64,000 bases of DNA from Prochlorococcus sp. AG-402-I20 (GCA_003216975.1 QCHY01000004.1:42002-106001), one strand, 5' to 3'. Shown: positions 52,836-64,000, numbered from the stretch's first letter. Program-made: numbers and translations. The notes: generated from the sequence alone by a model not told the origin.

Positions 52836-54068
52836 TTATTTTTTTATTAAAAAGCCAATCATTCCCAATCTGACTTTAGATGGAGCTATATAAAACAATT
52901 TCAACATAACAATAAATAGTCTTGGCAAAGGAAGAGTATTAGTTAAATATCCGTACCAATCTTTTTTGGGTAATTTAAAAAAAGTATCAAAAAAAGATCT
53001 TAATAAGGATTCATCAAAGCTCATTAATCGTTGAAGTCCGAACTGATAAAGACGGTGTCTTCGAACTAATTCAGTTGGCCAAAGGGTTTTCCATCCTCTT
53101 CTAGCTATCTGAGAGGTAGGCATAAGAGGATCCTTTTTTATTACTTTTGCAATCTCCTTTGCTAATGAGGGTGCTCTCCTTAAAAGGCTACCAACCATAT
53201 ATCCCGATGCTGGGTGAACCATACTGGCTGAGCCACCAAAGGCCAAAAGAGGCTGATCTCTATAAGGCAATGGCAAATTCATTGGGAAAAGACAATGTTC
53301 TTCATGAATTACTTCCTCAATTTGAATACCTTTGTTAGATAATCGTAAATTTAATCTTGCTTTTAATGAATCAAATGAAACTGGAGGTGCACACGCTAAA
53401 GATGTTTCTTCTACGAAATAACTTCCATCTCCAAGATCCATAGCATAAAGAAAAGAAGGTGGCTCTTCCAATTCGTTGGCATTTAAATGGTCTGGTCTAA
53501 AATCCATCAAAACAAAACGATTCTTCTCAACAGGTGCAGAACTGAATTTCCCAACCACTCCATAGGCCGCCTGCTTAGCTATTTGATCATGATTTGGCCT
53601 TTTAATAAAAGGGGTTTTGTGACCGCTTGCATCAATAACAAGCCGAGCGAAATATTTTTTTCCAGAAGTACATATAACTACCGTTTCTCTTTCACTAAAA
53701 TCTATATTTTTAACAGTTTCAACTTGCCAAGAAAGTCCATTACATTTCTGAAGAAGAGCCTCCTGAAAATTAATTGAATTAAAAAGGCCGTAATCAAAAT
53801 AATGATTTGTACAAATATTACCCTTTTCACTTAATCCATCTCCAAAAAAACTAACAGTATCCTTCCATCTATATTTCAATAATTCATGCATATTTAAAGA
53901 TTCAAGTTCAGATGCCCAGATTCCATAAGTATTTGGCCAAGGTTCTAAAGGCGACTTAGAGGCTATTGCCTGAACATTAAGACCTTGTTGAACCAACTCA
54001 GAAGTGATGCAAAGAGCAGCTGGTCCTGCTCCCATAACTAATACATCAGCAGAATTATTCAATTTCAA
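52836..54068 (-). CDS. crtL: Lycopene cyclase, CrtL family
   Basis: [24 protein letters not shown] dinucleotide site, [31 protein letters not shown]. Confidence 0.9.
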   Translation of the reverse strand: MKLNNSADVLVMGAGPAALCITSELVQQGLNVQAIASKSPLEPWPNTYGIWASELESLNMHELLKYRWKDTVSFFGDGLSEKGNICTNHYFDYGLFNSINFQEALLQKCNGLSWQVETVKNIDFSERETVVICTSGKKYFARLVIDASGHKTPFIKRPNHDQIAKQAAYGVVGKFSSAPVEKNRFVLMDFRPDHLNANELEEPPSFLYAMDLGDGSYFVEETSLACAPPVSFDSLKARLNLRLSNKGIQIEEVIHEEHCLFPMNLPLPYRDQPLLAFGGSASMVHPASGYMVGSLLRRAPSLAKEIAKVIKKDPLMPTSQIARRGWKTLWPTELVRRHRLYQFGLQRLMSFDESLLRSFFDTFFKLPKKDWYGYLTNTLPLPRLFIVMLKLFYIAPSKVRLGMIGFLIKK

Positions 54069-56683
54069 TTTTTTGACGTTGGATCAATATTTATTGATTC
54101 ATTAGTTGTTTTTGATTCTTTTTCATCTTCTTCATTAATTTGTTCTGGAGGAACTAAAACAACCTCAGACAACTTATCGCCATTATCAAGCTTCTGAATT
54201 CTTACTCCAGTTGCAGCTCTAGATTGTTGAGAGATCATATCTGCACTAGTTCTAACAATTACTCCTCTTTCACTAACTAATAATAATTCTTCTCCTTTAC
54301 CCAGAACCCTCAAACCAACAAGTTCATCTCCATCTTTTCTAAATTTTATTGCTCTTAAACCCATTCCTGCTCTTTTCTGCAGGCGAAATTGTGTCACAGG
54401 AACTCTTTTCCCTAGTCCACTTCCAGAGGCAACAAGTACCCAAGGACCTTCTGATTCAGATGAATCGTCATGTAGTTCTTCTTCTTCACTTTTATCGACA
54501 TGATCAGCTAACTCAGTAGATAAAACATCCATACTTACAAGAGAATCGCCAGACTTAAGATTCATTGATTTAACTCCTCTTGCTGATCTACCTAAAGGTC
54601 GTAATTCAGAATCATTTAATCGAAAATGTATTGTCATTCCATTTTTAGAACCAATCAAAACACTATCTCCAGACTCAGCTAATCGAACCCAAGTCAAAGC
54701 ATCACCATCCTCTAAACCTATTGCAATTAGTCCATTTGCTCTAATCTTGCTGAAAGCTGAAAGAGGTGTTCTTTTTATATACCCTCCCCTTGTAAGCATC
54801 AGTAAATAGTTTTCATCATCAAAAGAACTCACAGAAAGTAATGAAGTAATAGCCTCTTCCCGTGGAATTGGAAGCAATTGAACAATGGGAGTACCTTTTG
54901 CAGTTCTACTACATTGAGGAACTCTATAAGCAGGAAGGGCATACGCAACTCCTCTATCACTAAAAAGAAGGAGGCTGTCATGGTCATTACAACTAATAAA
55001 TTTTTTCACTTCTTCCTCCCCTTGGCTTCTCGTTCCTGCTTTACCTCTAGTACCTCGACTTGTTGCTTCAAATTCATTAACAGGCATCCTCTTTAAATAT
55101 CCTGTCTCGGTCAACAAAACTACTGATCTTTCATTCGCAATCAAATCAATATCTTCAAGGCCTCCTCCAAGATCAAGAATTTCTGTTCTTCTTGGTGTAT
55201 TATATTTTTCTTTTATTTCATTTAATTCTATTTTTGTTATTTCAAATACTCTTTCTTTCTTATTTAAAATATCTTTTAAATCTATTATTTTCCTAACTAA
55301 ATCCTCATGTTCAAGTCTTATCTTATCTGCCTCTAAAGCTGTCAGTCTTCTTAACTGCATCTGCAAAATAGCATCAGACTGAATATCTGTTAAACCATGC
55401 AGTTCTTTTAATTTACTTTTAGCAGTTGAAGAGTCAGAGGCTGATCTTATAAGACTAATTATTTCATCTAAATGATCTAAAGCTAACAATAATCCTAATA
55501 ATATGTGATCTCTATTCTCTGCCTTCTTTAAAAGATATTTTGTTCTTTTTTCAATAGTTTCTACTCTAAAATCTAAAAATACTTGTAACATCTTTCTAAG
55601 TGATAATATAACAGGTTCACCATTAACCAATGCAAGCATATTTGCACTAAAGTTAGTTTGTAAAGGAGTAAGTTTAAATAAATTATTTAAAACAACTTGA
55701 GGATAAGAATCTCTTCTTAATTCAACAACAATTCTCATTCCATCCCTATCACTTTCATCTCTTATATCTGCAATACCTTCAAGTTTTTTATCATTCACCA
55801 TATCAGCGATTCGTTCTATCAACCCTGCTTTATTTGTTTGATAAGGAAGTTCAGTAATTATTACTGCATCCCTATCTGGTCTTCCTGGATTTTCAATAGT
55901 TTCTATTTCAGCCACTCCACGCATGGTGATTGAACCTCTACCAGAAATATATGTTTCTTTAATTCCACTTCTACCAAGTATTTGCCCACCAGTGGGAAAA
56001 TCTGGACCTTTAATTATATTCATCAACTCTATATCTTCTAGCTCAGGATTTGAAATTAAAGCCATCAAGCCATCAATCAATTCGACTAAATTATGGGGAG
56101 GTATATTCGTTGCCATACCTACAGCTATTCCTGAAGAACCATTTAATAACAATTGAGGAATTCTTGCCGGCAAGACTGTTGGTTCTTGTACAGACCCATC
56201 AAAGTTATCGGCGAAATCAACTGTTTCAGATTCAATATCCTCAAGCAAGCTATCAGTGGTCAAAGCTTGCAATCTGGATTCTGTATATCTCATTGCAGCA
56301 GGGGGATCGTTATCAACAGATCCAAAATTCCCATGCCCATCAATTAGAGGCATCTGCATAGAAAAATCTTGCGCCATTCTGACCAAAGCGTCATAAACCG
56401 CGGTATCACCATGGGGATGAAATTTACCTAATACTTCTCCAACCACACGTGCGCACTTTCTGTATGGTCTATCACTAGTCAATCCAAGTTCGTACATTGC
56501 ATAGAGAATTCTTCGATGGACAGGCTTAAGTCCATCTCTCGAATCAGGCAAAGCTCTCCCAACAATCACACTCATCGCGTATTCCAAGTAGGAACGCGAC
56601 ATTTCGTTTCTTAAGTCAGTCTGGATGATCCGATCATCGGATTCCCCGGGACCAGTACTATTTGGTCCCAATGGATCAGCCAT
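54065..56683 (-). CDS. gyrA: DNA gyrase subunit A (ATG at 56683 preferred over the ORF-track start at 56701)
   Basis: [55 protein letters not shown]-terminal GyrA-box region. Confidence 0.97.
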   Translation of the reverse strand: MADPLGPNSTGPGESDDRIIQTDLRNEMSRSYLEYAMSVIVGRALPDSRDGLKPVHRRILYAMYELGLTSDRPYRKCARVVGEVLGKFHPHGDTAVYDALVRMAQDFSMQMPLIDGHGNFGSVDNDPPAAMRYTESRLQALTTDSLLEDIESETVDFADNFDGSVQEPTVLPARIPQLLLNGSSGIAVGMATNIPPHNLVELIDGLMALISNPELEDIELMNIIKGPDFPTGGQILGRSGIKETYISGRGSITMRGVAEIETIENPGRPDRDAVIITELPYQTNKAGLIERIADMVNDKKLEGIADIRDESDRDGMRIVVELRRDSYPQVVLNNLFKLTPLQTNFSANMLALVNGEPVILSLRKMLQVFLDFRVETIEKRTKYLLKKAENRDHILLGLLLALDHLDEIISLIRSASDSSTAKSKLKELHGLTDIQSDAILQMQLRRLTALEADKIRLEHEDLVRKIIDLKDILNKKERVFEITKIELNEIKEKYNTPRRTEILDLGGGLEDIDLIANERSVVLLTETGYLKRMPVNEFEATSRGTRGKAGTRSQGEEEVKKFISCNDHDSLLLFSDRGVAYALPAYRVPQCSRTAKGTPIVQLLPIPREEAITSLLSVSSFDDENYLLMLTRGGYIKRTPLSAFSKIRANGLIAIGLEDGDALTWVRLAESGDSVLIGSKNGMTIHFRLNDSELRPLGRSARGVKSMNLKSGDSLVSMDVLSTELADHVDKSEEEELHDDSSESEGPWVLVASGSGLGKRVPVTQFRLQKRAGMGLRAIKFRKDGDELVGLRVLGKGEELLLVSERGVIVRTSADMISQQSRAATGVRIQKLDNGDKLSEVVLVPPEQINEEDEKESKTTNESINIDPTSKN

Positions 56684-56938
56684 ATAGAAGGGTTTTACCA
56701 ATTATAAGAACATCTGAGCATTAATAAACCTTTTAAAGTGAATAACCATATATCTGAAAGTAAATCACCTCTAACAAAATCAACAATTACAATGGAATGA
56801 TAGAAATTTTTCTCAAAGCATTCCAAAAATCATCAGGTCATTTAGAAAAAATCAGCAAAATCTTGATTATCTATTCCCAACATTTGCTCAATTTGGCACT
56901 TCAGTTGGTAGTTTGACGAGAACTCACAAACTTTAGGT

Positions 56939-58102
56939 GTGAATATTCAACTAGGACGCACCAAAACTGTTCGAAGAGCCTACGGAATTGATGAAATTGC
57001 ATTAGTTCCAGGAGAAAGGACAGTTGACCCTGACATCACAACAACCAACTGGGAAATCGGTGGAATTGAAAGAGATATTCCCATAATCGCAAGTGCGATG
57101 GATGGCGTTGTAGATGTAAAAATGGCAGTCGCCCTATCAAAACTAGGTGCCCTGGGTGTTTTAAATCTAGAAGGAGTCCAAACTAGATACGAAAATCCAG
57201 AAGAAGTACTAACCAAAATCCAATCAATTGGGAAAGAGGAATTTGTTCCTCTAATGCAAGAAATTTATAAGACACCGATAAAAGAAGAATTAATTTTAAA
57301 AAGAATTCAAGAAATAAAAAAAGGTGGAGGTATTGCTGCTGTAAGCGGGACGCCATTAGCAGCGATTAAGTATAAAGATTTAGTCAAAGAGTCCGAAGCA
57401 GACTTGTTTTTTCTTCAGGCAACAGTAGTTTCAACAGAACATCTAGGCAAAGAGGGTAGTAAAAATCTTGACCTTTTTGACCTTTGTGAAAACATTGGAA
57501 TACCCGTTGCAGTAGGTAATTGCGTCACATATGAAGTTTCTCTAAAGCTTATGAGAGCAGGAGCGGCAGCAGTAATGGTAGGCATTGGGCCTGGAGCAGC
57601 ATGTACCTCAAGAGGGGTATTAGGAGTTGGTATTCCTCAAGCAACCGCTATTTCGGATTGCGCTGCTGCAAGGGATGATTTTCAAAAAGAAAGTGGAAAA
57701 TATATTCCAATTATTGCTGATGGTGGAATTATCACAGGTGGGGATATTTGCAAATGTATAGCTTGTGGTGCTGACTCAGTGATGATTGGATCCCCCATTG
57801 CAAGATCTCAAGAAGCTCCTGGGAAAGGTTTTCACTGGGGTATGGCTACTCCAAGTCCTGTTCTTCCAAGAGGAACAAGAATTAAAGTTGGAACCACAGG
57901 AAGTTTAAAAAGTATTCTTCGTGGCCCTGCAATACTTGATGATGGAACCCACAACTTATTAGGGGCAATAAAGACCTCTATGGGAACTCTAGGTGCTATG
58001 GACCTAAAAGAAATGCAAAAAGTTGAGGTGGTTATTGCACCTTCTTTGTTAACAGAAGGAAAAGTTTACCAAAAAGCACAACAACTTGGAATGGGAAAAT
58101 AA
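56939..58102 (+). CDS. guaB: IMP dehydrogenase family protein (GuaB), GTG start
   Basis: ALSKLGALGVLNLEG, VGIGPGAACTSRGVLGVGIPQATA, IADGGIITGGDICKCIACGADSVMIGSPIA. Confidence 0.92.
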   Translation: MNIQLGRTKTVRRAYGIDEIALVPGERTVDPDITTTNWEIGGIERDIPIIASAMDGVVDVKMAVALSKLGALGVLNLEGVQTRYENPEEVLTKIQSIGKEEFVPLMQEIYKTPIKEELILKRIQEIKKGGGIAAVSGTPLAAIKYKDLVKESEADLFFLQATVVSTEHLGKEGSKNLDLFDLCENIGIPVAVGNCVTYEVSLKLMRAGAAAVMVGIGPGAACTSRGVLGVGIPQATAISDCAAARDDFQKESGKYIPIIADGGIITGGDICKCIACGADSVMIGSPIARSQEAPGKGFHWGMATPSPVLPRGTRIKVGTTGSLKSILRGPAILDDGTHNLLGAIKTSMGTLGAMDLKEMQKVEVVIAPSLLTEGKVYQKAQQLGMGK

Positions 58103-58149
58103 AGCTACCAAAAGATTTCAGAATTAAATACAATGGCTAGAATTGAGTA

Positions 58150-58209
58150 GTGAGAGCCTTTGCTCTCACACTCCTCACACACTAAAACGCCCGACTTGTT
58201 CGGGTTTTT
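58150..58209 (+). ncRNA. yfr1: Yfr1 small RNA with its own terminator
   Basis: guaB-trxA intergenic location; 5' hairpin GTGAGAG-CCTTTG-CTCTCAC, single-stranded ACTCCTCACAC motif at 58170-58180, 3' terminator CCCGA-CTTGT-TCGGG-TTTTT. Confidence 0.93.
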
Positions 58210-58318
58210 CTTATTAAAAAAACACAAATCAATATTCAAACTTCGTTTAAAAATGGCAGAAAACCTTTTTATAGGCAAAATACAATTGTTATGATCTAGT
58301 TCTTAAGATTTCTAAGGT

Positions 58319-58642
58319 ATGTCCACAGCTTCTGCAGTAACTGATTCCTCTTTCGAACAAGAAGTCCTCCAGAGCGACGTGCCTGTTTTGGTTGATTTTT
58401 GGGCTCCTTGGTGCGGACCATGCAGAATGGTTGCCCCAATTGTTGAGGAGATCTCAAAAGATTTCGAAGGCAAAATAAAAGTTTTCAAATTAAACACTGA
58501 TGAGAACCCTAATGTTGCCAGTCAATATGGAATTAGAAGCATACCAACTTTAATGATCTTCAAGGGAGGTCAAAAAGTTGATACCGTTGTAGGAGCAGTT
58601 CCTAAAGCGACCCTCTCTGGAACAATCTCAAAACATCTTTAA
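58319..58642 (+). CDS. trxA: Thioredoxin
   Basis: [20 protein letters not shown] active site; [16 protein letters not shown]. Confidence 0.97.
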   Translation: MSTASAVTDSSFEQEVLQSDVPVLVDFWAPWCGPCRMVAPIVEEISKDFEGKIKVFKLNTDENPNVASQYGIRSIPTLMIFKGGQKVDTVVGAVPKATLSGTISKHL

Positions 58643-58697
58643 ATCTAAAATTTAGATTTTTCTTAGGTTCAATTTAAAAGATACAAAGGTAAATCTT

Positions 58698-59327
58698 TTG
58701 ACAAAAATTGGATTAATAGATTATGGAATGGGTAATCTTTTTTCCGTTCAGCAAGCATTTAAAAGGCTTAATCAACCTTTAGATTTAATTTGTGATATCA
58801 AATCGCTCAGGGCTTGTGATGCTTTAATTCTGCCTGGAGTAGGTGCTTTTGATCCCGCAATGAAGAATTTAAGAAAAACTGAACTAGTACCTTCGATAAT
58901 TGACTGGATAAATAATGGCAAACCACTTTTTGGGATTTGTTTAGGATTACAGCTTTTATTCGAAAATAGTGATGAGGGGACTGCAGAAGGACTAGGAGTT
59001 ATCAAAGGTCATATTCGCAGATTGCCTAAAGAAAGAAATGAAAGAATTCCGCATATTGGTTGGTCTCCAATATACAAAACAAACGATTGTCCCATTCTAG
59101 AAAATTATCCTGATTCTAATTGGATGTATTTTGTCCATTCTTACTCAGCATGTCCTTTAGAATCAAAAAACACTGTAGCTATAACAAAGTTTGGTAAGAC
59201 TGAGGTTTCATCGATTGTTTGGCATAAAAACACCGGAGCCTGTCAGTTTCATCCTGAAAAATCAGGAATTGCAGGACAAAAGCTTATTTTTAATTGGATT
59301 AACTGGTTAAAAACAACTAATTTTTAG
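58698..59327 (+). CDS. hisH: Imidazole glycerol phosphate synthase subunit HisH (TTG start)
   Basis: LIDYGMGNLFSV, LPGVGAFDPAM, GICLGLQLLFE, FHPEKSG. Confidence 0.96.
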   Translation: MTKIGLIDYGMGNLFSVQQAFKRLNQPLDLICDIKSLRACDALILPGVGAFDPAMKNLRKTELVPSIIDWINNGKPLFGICLGLQLLFENSDEGTAEGLGVIKGHIRRLPKERNERIPHIGWSPIYKTNDCPILENYPDSNWMYFVHSYSACPLESKNTVAITKFGKTEVSSIVWHKNTGACQFHPEKSGIAGQKLIFNWINWLKTTNF

Positions 59328-59328
59328 T

Positions 59329-59964
59329 TTGAAAAGGAAACTAAAACTTCTTTCTGGGAAAAGGATAGAAAGTCCTTTAAACGAAAAGACAAGACCCACC
59401 TCCTCAAAAGTAAGAGAGGCACTAATAAATATTCTGGGGCACAGACTCAAAGGAGCAAGTTGGCTAGACCTTTGCAGTGGAAGTGGTGCAATGGCATGTG
59501 AGACACTTCAAAAAGGAGTGAAAAGGGTTCTCGCAATTGATAAGCAGAGGGAAGCAACAAAAATATGCAAAAAAAACCTTATCGATGTATCTAATACTAT
59601 GGATCACTCAATCCATATTGAAGTCATATGCAATGAATTGATCTCATTTCTCAAAAAGGGGCCAAAAAACAAAAAAATTGAGTTTATAAAATGTAGCCAA
59701 AGTCATGAACAAAAATTTGACTTTATTTTTCTAGATCCTCCATACGAATCTTGCTTATATGAATTGTCTCAAGAACTTTTATTATCTAAACAATGGATTA
59801 AAGAATCATCTACTTTGATATGTGAATGCTCGTCAAAATCAATGCCAACAATACATAATGGTTGGAAATTAAATAAAGAGAAATCTTATGGAAAAACCTC
59901 TCTTATTTTTCTTATTCCCAATCTGGCATTGAACTGCTCCGCCGATACTGATTCCATGCACTAA
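59329..59964 (+). CDS. rsmD: 16S rRNA (guanine966-N2)-methyltransferase RsmD
   Basis: [40 protein letters not shown]. Confidence 0.92.
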
Positions 59965-60032
59965 CAAAAAGCCCTAATAATGTAATGGGAACAAGTCCAA
60001 GAACAATTCCACATAGCAGAGGCTCAATCATT
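59912..60032 (-). pseudogene. petG: Cytochrome b6f subunit PetG, frame interrupted by one extra base (or sequence error)
   Basis: Reverse strand encodes [11 protein letters not shown] and, in the next frame, [28 protein letters not shown]; span is 121 nt where 39 codons plus stop need 120. Confidence 0.85.
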
Positions 60033-60087
60033 GGCTCGCATTTTTCATGATTACAGGTAACAATTCTTTCATGTCAAAGAGGTTTTA

Positions 60088-60477
60088 GTGAATACTCCGT
60101 CATCAAAAGCATTAATTAAAAAGAACGAAAAGATTAGCCCTTGGCGAATATTCTTGTTATCTGCTGCAACTGTAGCCTTCCTTATCCTTTTTTGGAGGAT
60201 GGGAGACTTTAAGCAAGATCCTTTCATAACTGAAACTTTATCTATTAATGGTGAAGCTTTATCTGGTAGCAAATTATTTAAAATCAATTGTGTAGGTTGC
60301 CATGGTATTTCAGCTCAAGGACTTGTAGGGCCCGACCTCCATGAAGCGACTCAAGAAATGAGTGATAAAAAGATTATCAATCAAGTCATTAGGGGCTTGA
60401 CTCCACCAATGCCAAGTTTTGAAATTGAACCTCAATCAATGGCTGATCTTTTGGCATATATGCATTCACTCAATTAA
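60088..60477 (+). CDS. cytM: Cytochrome cM-like c-type cytochrome
   Basis: N-terminal TM helix, heme motif CVGCH, PPMPSFE; next to petG. Confidence 0.88.
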   Translation: MNTPSSKALIKKNEKISPWRIFLLSAATVAFLILFWRMGDFKQDPFITETLSINGEALSGSKLFKINCVGCHGISAQGLVGPDLHEATQEMSDKKIINQVIRGLTPPMPSFEIEPQSMADLLAYMHSLN

Positions 60478-60479
60478 CA

Positions 60480-61217
60480 GTGACTATAAAAAAAAAACTT
60501 TATGTAGTACTAGTTGAACCAGCAGGGCCAATCAATGTTGGGAGCGTTGCAAGACTCTGTGCAAACTTTAATGTTCATGAATTAAGACTAGTTTCTCCTA
60601 AATGCGATTATTTAGATCAAGAAGCAAAGAAGATGGCTGTCAGAGGAGTGAAGATATTAGAGAAAGCAAATGTTTATAAAGATCTAAATTCAGCACTTTC
60701 TGATTGCTCAAGAATCATTGCAACTTGTGGAAGAAAAGAACATGGAGAAATTCCACTTAATTCAAACAAGGATGCTTTGAGCTGGGCTTTTAAATCTGAA
60801 AGAGAAGAGACTATAGCTTTTGTATTCGGAAGGGAAGACCGAGGTTTATCTAACGAGGAGCTTCTTAAAGCAAATAAAGTGATTAGTCTTAATACAAATG
60901 AGAATTATCCATCCTTAAATCTTTCACATGCAGTAGCAATTGTTCTTCATCAATTTAATCAATTTAATGAGATTGATTTATTAAAAGCCAATAAAAAAAT
61001 AAGTTATCCTGCTAATTTAACTAAATTAGAAGATTGTATTAATGATGCAGGAAGCCTTTTACTTGAAATTGGTTTCTTGATGAAACATACATATAAAGCT
61101 AGAATGATGAAAATAAAGCAATTGCTTTTAAGAGGTGAGATAAAAGATGACGAAGTTGCACTAATCAGAGGAATAATAAGCCAAGCAAGATGGAAAATTA
61201 AAAATAAAAATGATTAA
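60480..61217 (+). CDS. RNA methyltransferase, TrmH/TrmJ group 1 (SPOUT)
   Basis: VEPAGPINVGSVARLCANF, FVFGREDRGLSNEE, YPSLNLSHAVAIVLHQF. Confidence 0.92.
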   Translation: MTIKKKLYVVLVEPAGPINVGSVARLCANFNVHELRLVSPKCDYLDQEAKKMAVRGVKILEKANVYKDLNSALSDCSRIIATCGRKEHGEIPLNSNKDALSWAFKSEREETIAFVFGREDRGLSNEELLKANKVISLNTNENYPSLNLSHAVAIVLHQFNQFNEIDLLKANKKISYPANLTKLEDCINDAGSLLLEIGFLMKHTYKARMMKIKQLLLRGEIKDDEVALIRGIISQARWKIKNKND

Positions 61218-61270
61218 TTAAAATAACAAGCTACAATAAATAGCAAAGGTTTATATTCTTTAATTGAAAA

Positions 61271-62344
61271 GTGAAAAGTCAGCTCAGAGTAATAACGAAT
61301 ATATTTTTATCAAGCATAGGCTTATCAGTTTTACTTGGTAGTTTTCTAAAAATTTTTGGTCCCGTGACCCAAAGCTATCAGATAAACAAAAAAATTAATC
61401 TAGGAGGGAAATCAAGTAGATCGATTCAAAAAGGATTACTAACTAGAAAATCAAACTTATTATCATTTTCTAATGATAAATTAGAAAAGTTTAAAAGACT
61501 AGAAAAATTAATTAATAAATGGGAAAACCTTATAACTAAAAATCCAGATCTAGATGTTAGTGCTTTTTTCTTATCATTAGATAATCAGGTCTATGCAGAA
61601 ATAAAATCGGATGCAAAGCTATCTGCAGCAAGCAGTATCAAGGTTCCCATCTTAATTGTTTTACTGACAATGCTAGAGAAAGAGGAAATTTATTGGGATG
61701 AAATGTTGATACTTACAGAAGATACAATTGGTGGCGGTTCAGGATGGATGGCATACCAAAAGATTGGTGAAAGTTTCCCTATTTATGAAGTAGCCACGGA
61801 AATGATTAGAGTTAGTGATAATACAGCAACTAATTTACTAATAAAACGTCTGGGAGGAATCAATATACTTAACCAAAAATTCAAAGAAATTGGATTAAAA
61901 AATACAAATATAAAAAACTATCTTCCTGATCTTTCAGGAACAAATCTTACATCAACGAAAGATTTATCGTTAGCTATGGCTCTTGTCGACAATGGTTATC
62001 TACTTAATGTTAGTTCTAGAGATATTTTCAGAGAAATAATGGGCAAATCCAAAACGAATACATTAATACCCTCTGGTATTTTAAGAGGTCTTGGTAAAGA
62101 ATCTAAAAATACTGACTATCATCTTTCATTAAAAGGTTATTTAGTCCACAACAAAACTGGTGATATTGGGATCTCATATTCAGATACTGCTTTAATTCAA
62201 ACTCCTCAAAACTCAAGGGCATTCGCAAGTTTTATAGTCAAAGGTCCATTTAACGATCCAAGATCAACTGAGTTAATAAGAAATTTATCGGCAGAATTAG
62301 TCCCTTTTTTAGTCCCTGATGAAAAATCAAGTAATCAAAATTAG
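61271..62344 (+). CDS. Class A beta-lactamase-like serine hydrolase
   Basis: N-terminal TM/signal; SSIK (SxxK), SDN and KTG motifs in correct order. Confidence 0.88.
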   Translation: MKSQLRVITNIFLSSIGLSVLLGSFLKIFGPVTQSYQINKKINLGGKSSRSIQKGLLTRKSNLLSFSNDKLEKFKRLEKLINKWENLITKNPDLDVSAFFLSLDNQVYAEIKSDAKLSAASSIKVPILIVLLTMLEKEEIYWDEMLILTEDTIGGGSGWMAYQKIGESFPIYEVATEMIRVSDNTATNLLIKRLGGINILNQKFKEIGLKNTNIKNYLPDLSGTNLTSTKDLSLAMALVDNGYLLNVSSRDIFREIMGKSKTNTLIPSGILRGLGKESKNTDYHLSLKGYLVHNKTGDIGISYSDTALIQTPQNSRAFASFIVKGPFNDPRSTELIRNLSAELVPFLVPDEKSSNQN

Positions 62345-62455
62345 ATTTTTTACTGACTTAAATAAATTTTTGATTTTCATTATCATTTTTTTTTTGAAAT
62401 TTATCAATCTAAAGTGGCCTGCTTATGAAACAATCTTGTTACCAGTATTAAGAAA

Positions 62456-63544
62456 GTGAGTTCAACTAGAAAACGCCGAGTTTTTCCTTTCACTTCAGTG
62501 ATTGGACAAGAGGAAATGAAGCTAGCGCTTCTTTTAAATGTTATTGACCCGAGAATTGGAGGAGTAATGATAATGGGTGATAGAGGTACTGGGAAGTCGA
62601 CGACCATAAGAGCACTTGCAGATCTATTACCTGCAATTGAAGTCGTTGAAGGAGATCCCTATAACAGCTCTCTTGATGACCCAGACCTTCAAAGTAACGA
62701 TGTTAGGGAAAGAATAGACAGCGGTAGTGAAATTCAAAAAGGCGAGAAAAAAGTTCCCATGGTTGATCTACCTTTAGGAGCTACTGAGGATAGACTTTGT
62801 GGAACTATTGATATTGAAAAAGCTCTGAGTGAAGGTGTTAGAGCTTTTGAACCGGGACTTCTAGCGAAAGCAAATAGAGGCTTGCTTTATGTTGACGAAG
62901 TCAACTTACTAGATGATCATCTTGTTGATGTCCTTCTAGATTCCGCGGCCTCAGGATGGAATACAGTAGAACGTGAAGGGATTTCAGTTCGACATCCCGC
63001 AAGGTTTGTACTTATTGGTTCAGGCAACCCTGAGGAAGGAGAGTTAAGGCCACAACTACTTGATCGTTTTGGAATGAGTGTAGAAGTAAGAACAGTAAGG
63101 GAAGCAAAACTTCGCGTTCAAGTTGTTGATCAGCGTACAGCTTTTGACAATGATCCTGAATCTTTTAGCAAATCGGTTCAGGAGAATCAAGATTCACTTC
63201 AACAAAAAGTGGTTGATGCTCAAAATTTACTCAGTGAAGTTTCTATCGATGAAGATCTCAGGCTAAGAATTTCAGCAGTTTGTGGTGAACTTGATGTTGA
63301 TGGACTTAGAGGGGATATTGTTACTAATAGAGCAGCTAGAGCCCTAGCAGCCTTTGAAGGAAGAAAAGAAGTAACGGAAGAAGATATTGCTCGTGTAGTC
63401 TCAACAGCTTTAAGGCATAGACTTCGAAAAGACCCTCTTGAACAAGTTGATTCAGGAGATAGAGTAATTAAAGCTTTTTGTAAAGTGTTTGAAAGAAATG
63501 AAAGTAATGAAGTATCAGGATTTGAACTAGCAGCAACAAACTAA
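62456..63544 (+). CDS. chlI: Magnesium chelatase subunit ChlI (GTG start)
   Basis: [74 protein letters not shown]. Confidence 0.97.
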   Translation: MSSTRKRRVFPFTSVIGQEEMKLALLLNVIDPRIGGVMIMGDRGTGKSTTIRALADLLPAIEVVEGDPYNSSLDDPDLQSNDVRERIDSGSEIQKGEKKVPMVDLPLGATEDRLCGTIDIEKALSEGVRAFEPGLLAKANRGLLYVDEVNLLDDHLVDVLLDSAASGWNTVEREGISVRHPARFVLIGSGNPEEGELRPQLLDRFGMSVEVRTVREAKLRVQVVDQRTAFDNDPESFSKSVQENQDSLQQKVVDAQNLLSEVSIDEDLRLRISAVCGELDVDGLRGDIVTNRAARALAAFEGRKEVTEEDIARVVSTALRHRLRKDPLEQVDSGDRVIKAFCKVFERNESNEVSGFELAATN

Positions 63545-64000
63545 GTGAGAATAATAGGAATAGATCCAGGGCTAGCAAGAGTAGGTTATGGAATTGTTGA
63601 TGAAATAGAAGGGAAAAAAATAATGCTTGATTGTGGAATTATAGAGACAAAAAAAACTCAAAAGGAAGAAAAAAGACTTGTAGAGATTGCAAATGATTTA
63701 AGTTCAATAATAAATAAATGGAATCCAAATTATGCGGCAGTAGAAAAGTTTTTTTTCTACCGTTCTAGTACAACAATTAGTGTTGTTCAGGCTCGGGGAG
63801 TGATAATTATGACTTTAGGAAAGCACAATCTTCCGATTCAAGAATTCCCACCAATGCAAATCAAACTTGCTGTTACTGGTTATGGTCATTCAGATAAAGA
63901 TGAGGTCTTAAAATCTGTTATGCACGAACTCAATATCAATTCACCTCCAAAGCCAGATGATGCTGCAGATGCTCTAGCAATAGCACTTACTGGAATCTAT
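63545..64000 (+). CDS. ruvC: Holliday junction resolvase RuvC (3' truncated by window edge; GTG start)
   Basis: Translation of 63545 onward: [53 protein letters not shown]. Confidence 0.94.
   Translation, partial: MRIIGIDPGLARVGYGIVDEIEGKKIMLDCGIIETKKTQKEEKRLVEIANDLSSIINKWNPNYAAVEKFFFYRSSTTISVVQARGVIIMTLGKHNLPIQEFPPMQIKLAVTGYGHSDKDEVLKSVMHELNINSPPKPDDAADALAIALTGIY

Noticed and set aside
56050-56361. 103-aa and 64-aa ORFs antisense to gyrA
   Set aside because: Antisense shadows of gyrA with no recognisable product.
58641-58661. AAATCT-AAAATTT-AGATTT palindrome after trxA as a terminator
   Set aside because: All-AT-rich short stem with weak T-run; plausible but too weak to list confidently.
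1-64000. CRISPR arrays, transposases, integrases, prophage genes, toxin-antitoxin or defence islands
   Set aside because: Scanned the ORF products and intergenic regions; no spaced repeats, no mobile-element proteins, and no defence signatures beyond core repair genes.

Overview
This 64 kb window is AT-rich, gene-dense cyanobacterial core chromosome. The gene content (petH without a CpcD domain, chlI, petG/cytM, sasA, zwf-opcA, crtL-gyrA, guaB-Yfr1-trxA) and the compact layout point to Prochlorococcus, probably a low-light I (NATL-like) lineage; the lineage call is inference. I found about 52 supported protein-coding genes (recB and ruvC cut by the window edges), one tRNA-Glu(UUC) with a strong terminator, the small RNA Yfr1, and a small petG gene missing from the ORF track. 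I saw no CRISPR array, transposon, integrase, prophage or defence island, and no convincing previously undescribed multi-gene system. The items most worth checking are: (1) petG carries a one-base insertion that breaks the reading frame; (2) recR has no ATG/GTG/TTG codon for its full-length N-terminus, leaving CTG as the likely start; (3) a three-segment, mutually exclusive hairpin arrangement lies in the long non-coding region before prs; (4) a relatively GC-rich leader precedes the DEAD-box helicase gene; (5) FNR has a predicted membrane-anchor N-terminus and a perfect 3x21-bp repeat linker; (6) a c-di-AMP cyclase with an RHL variant of the RHR motif occurs together with a 7TM-HD phosphodiesterase.
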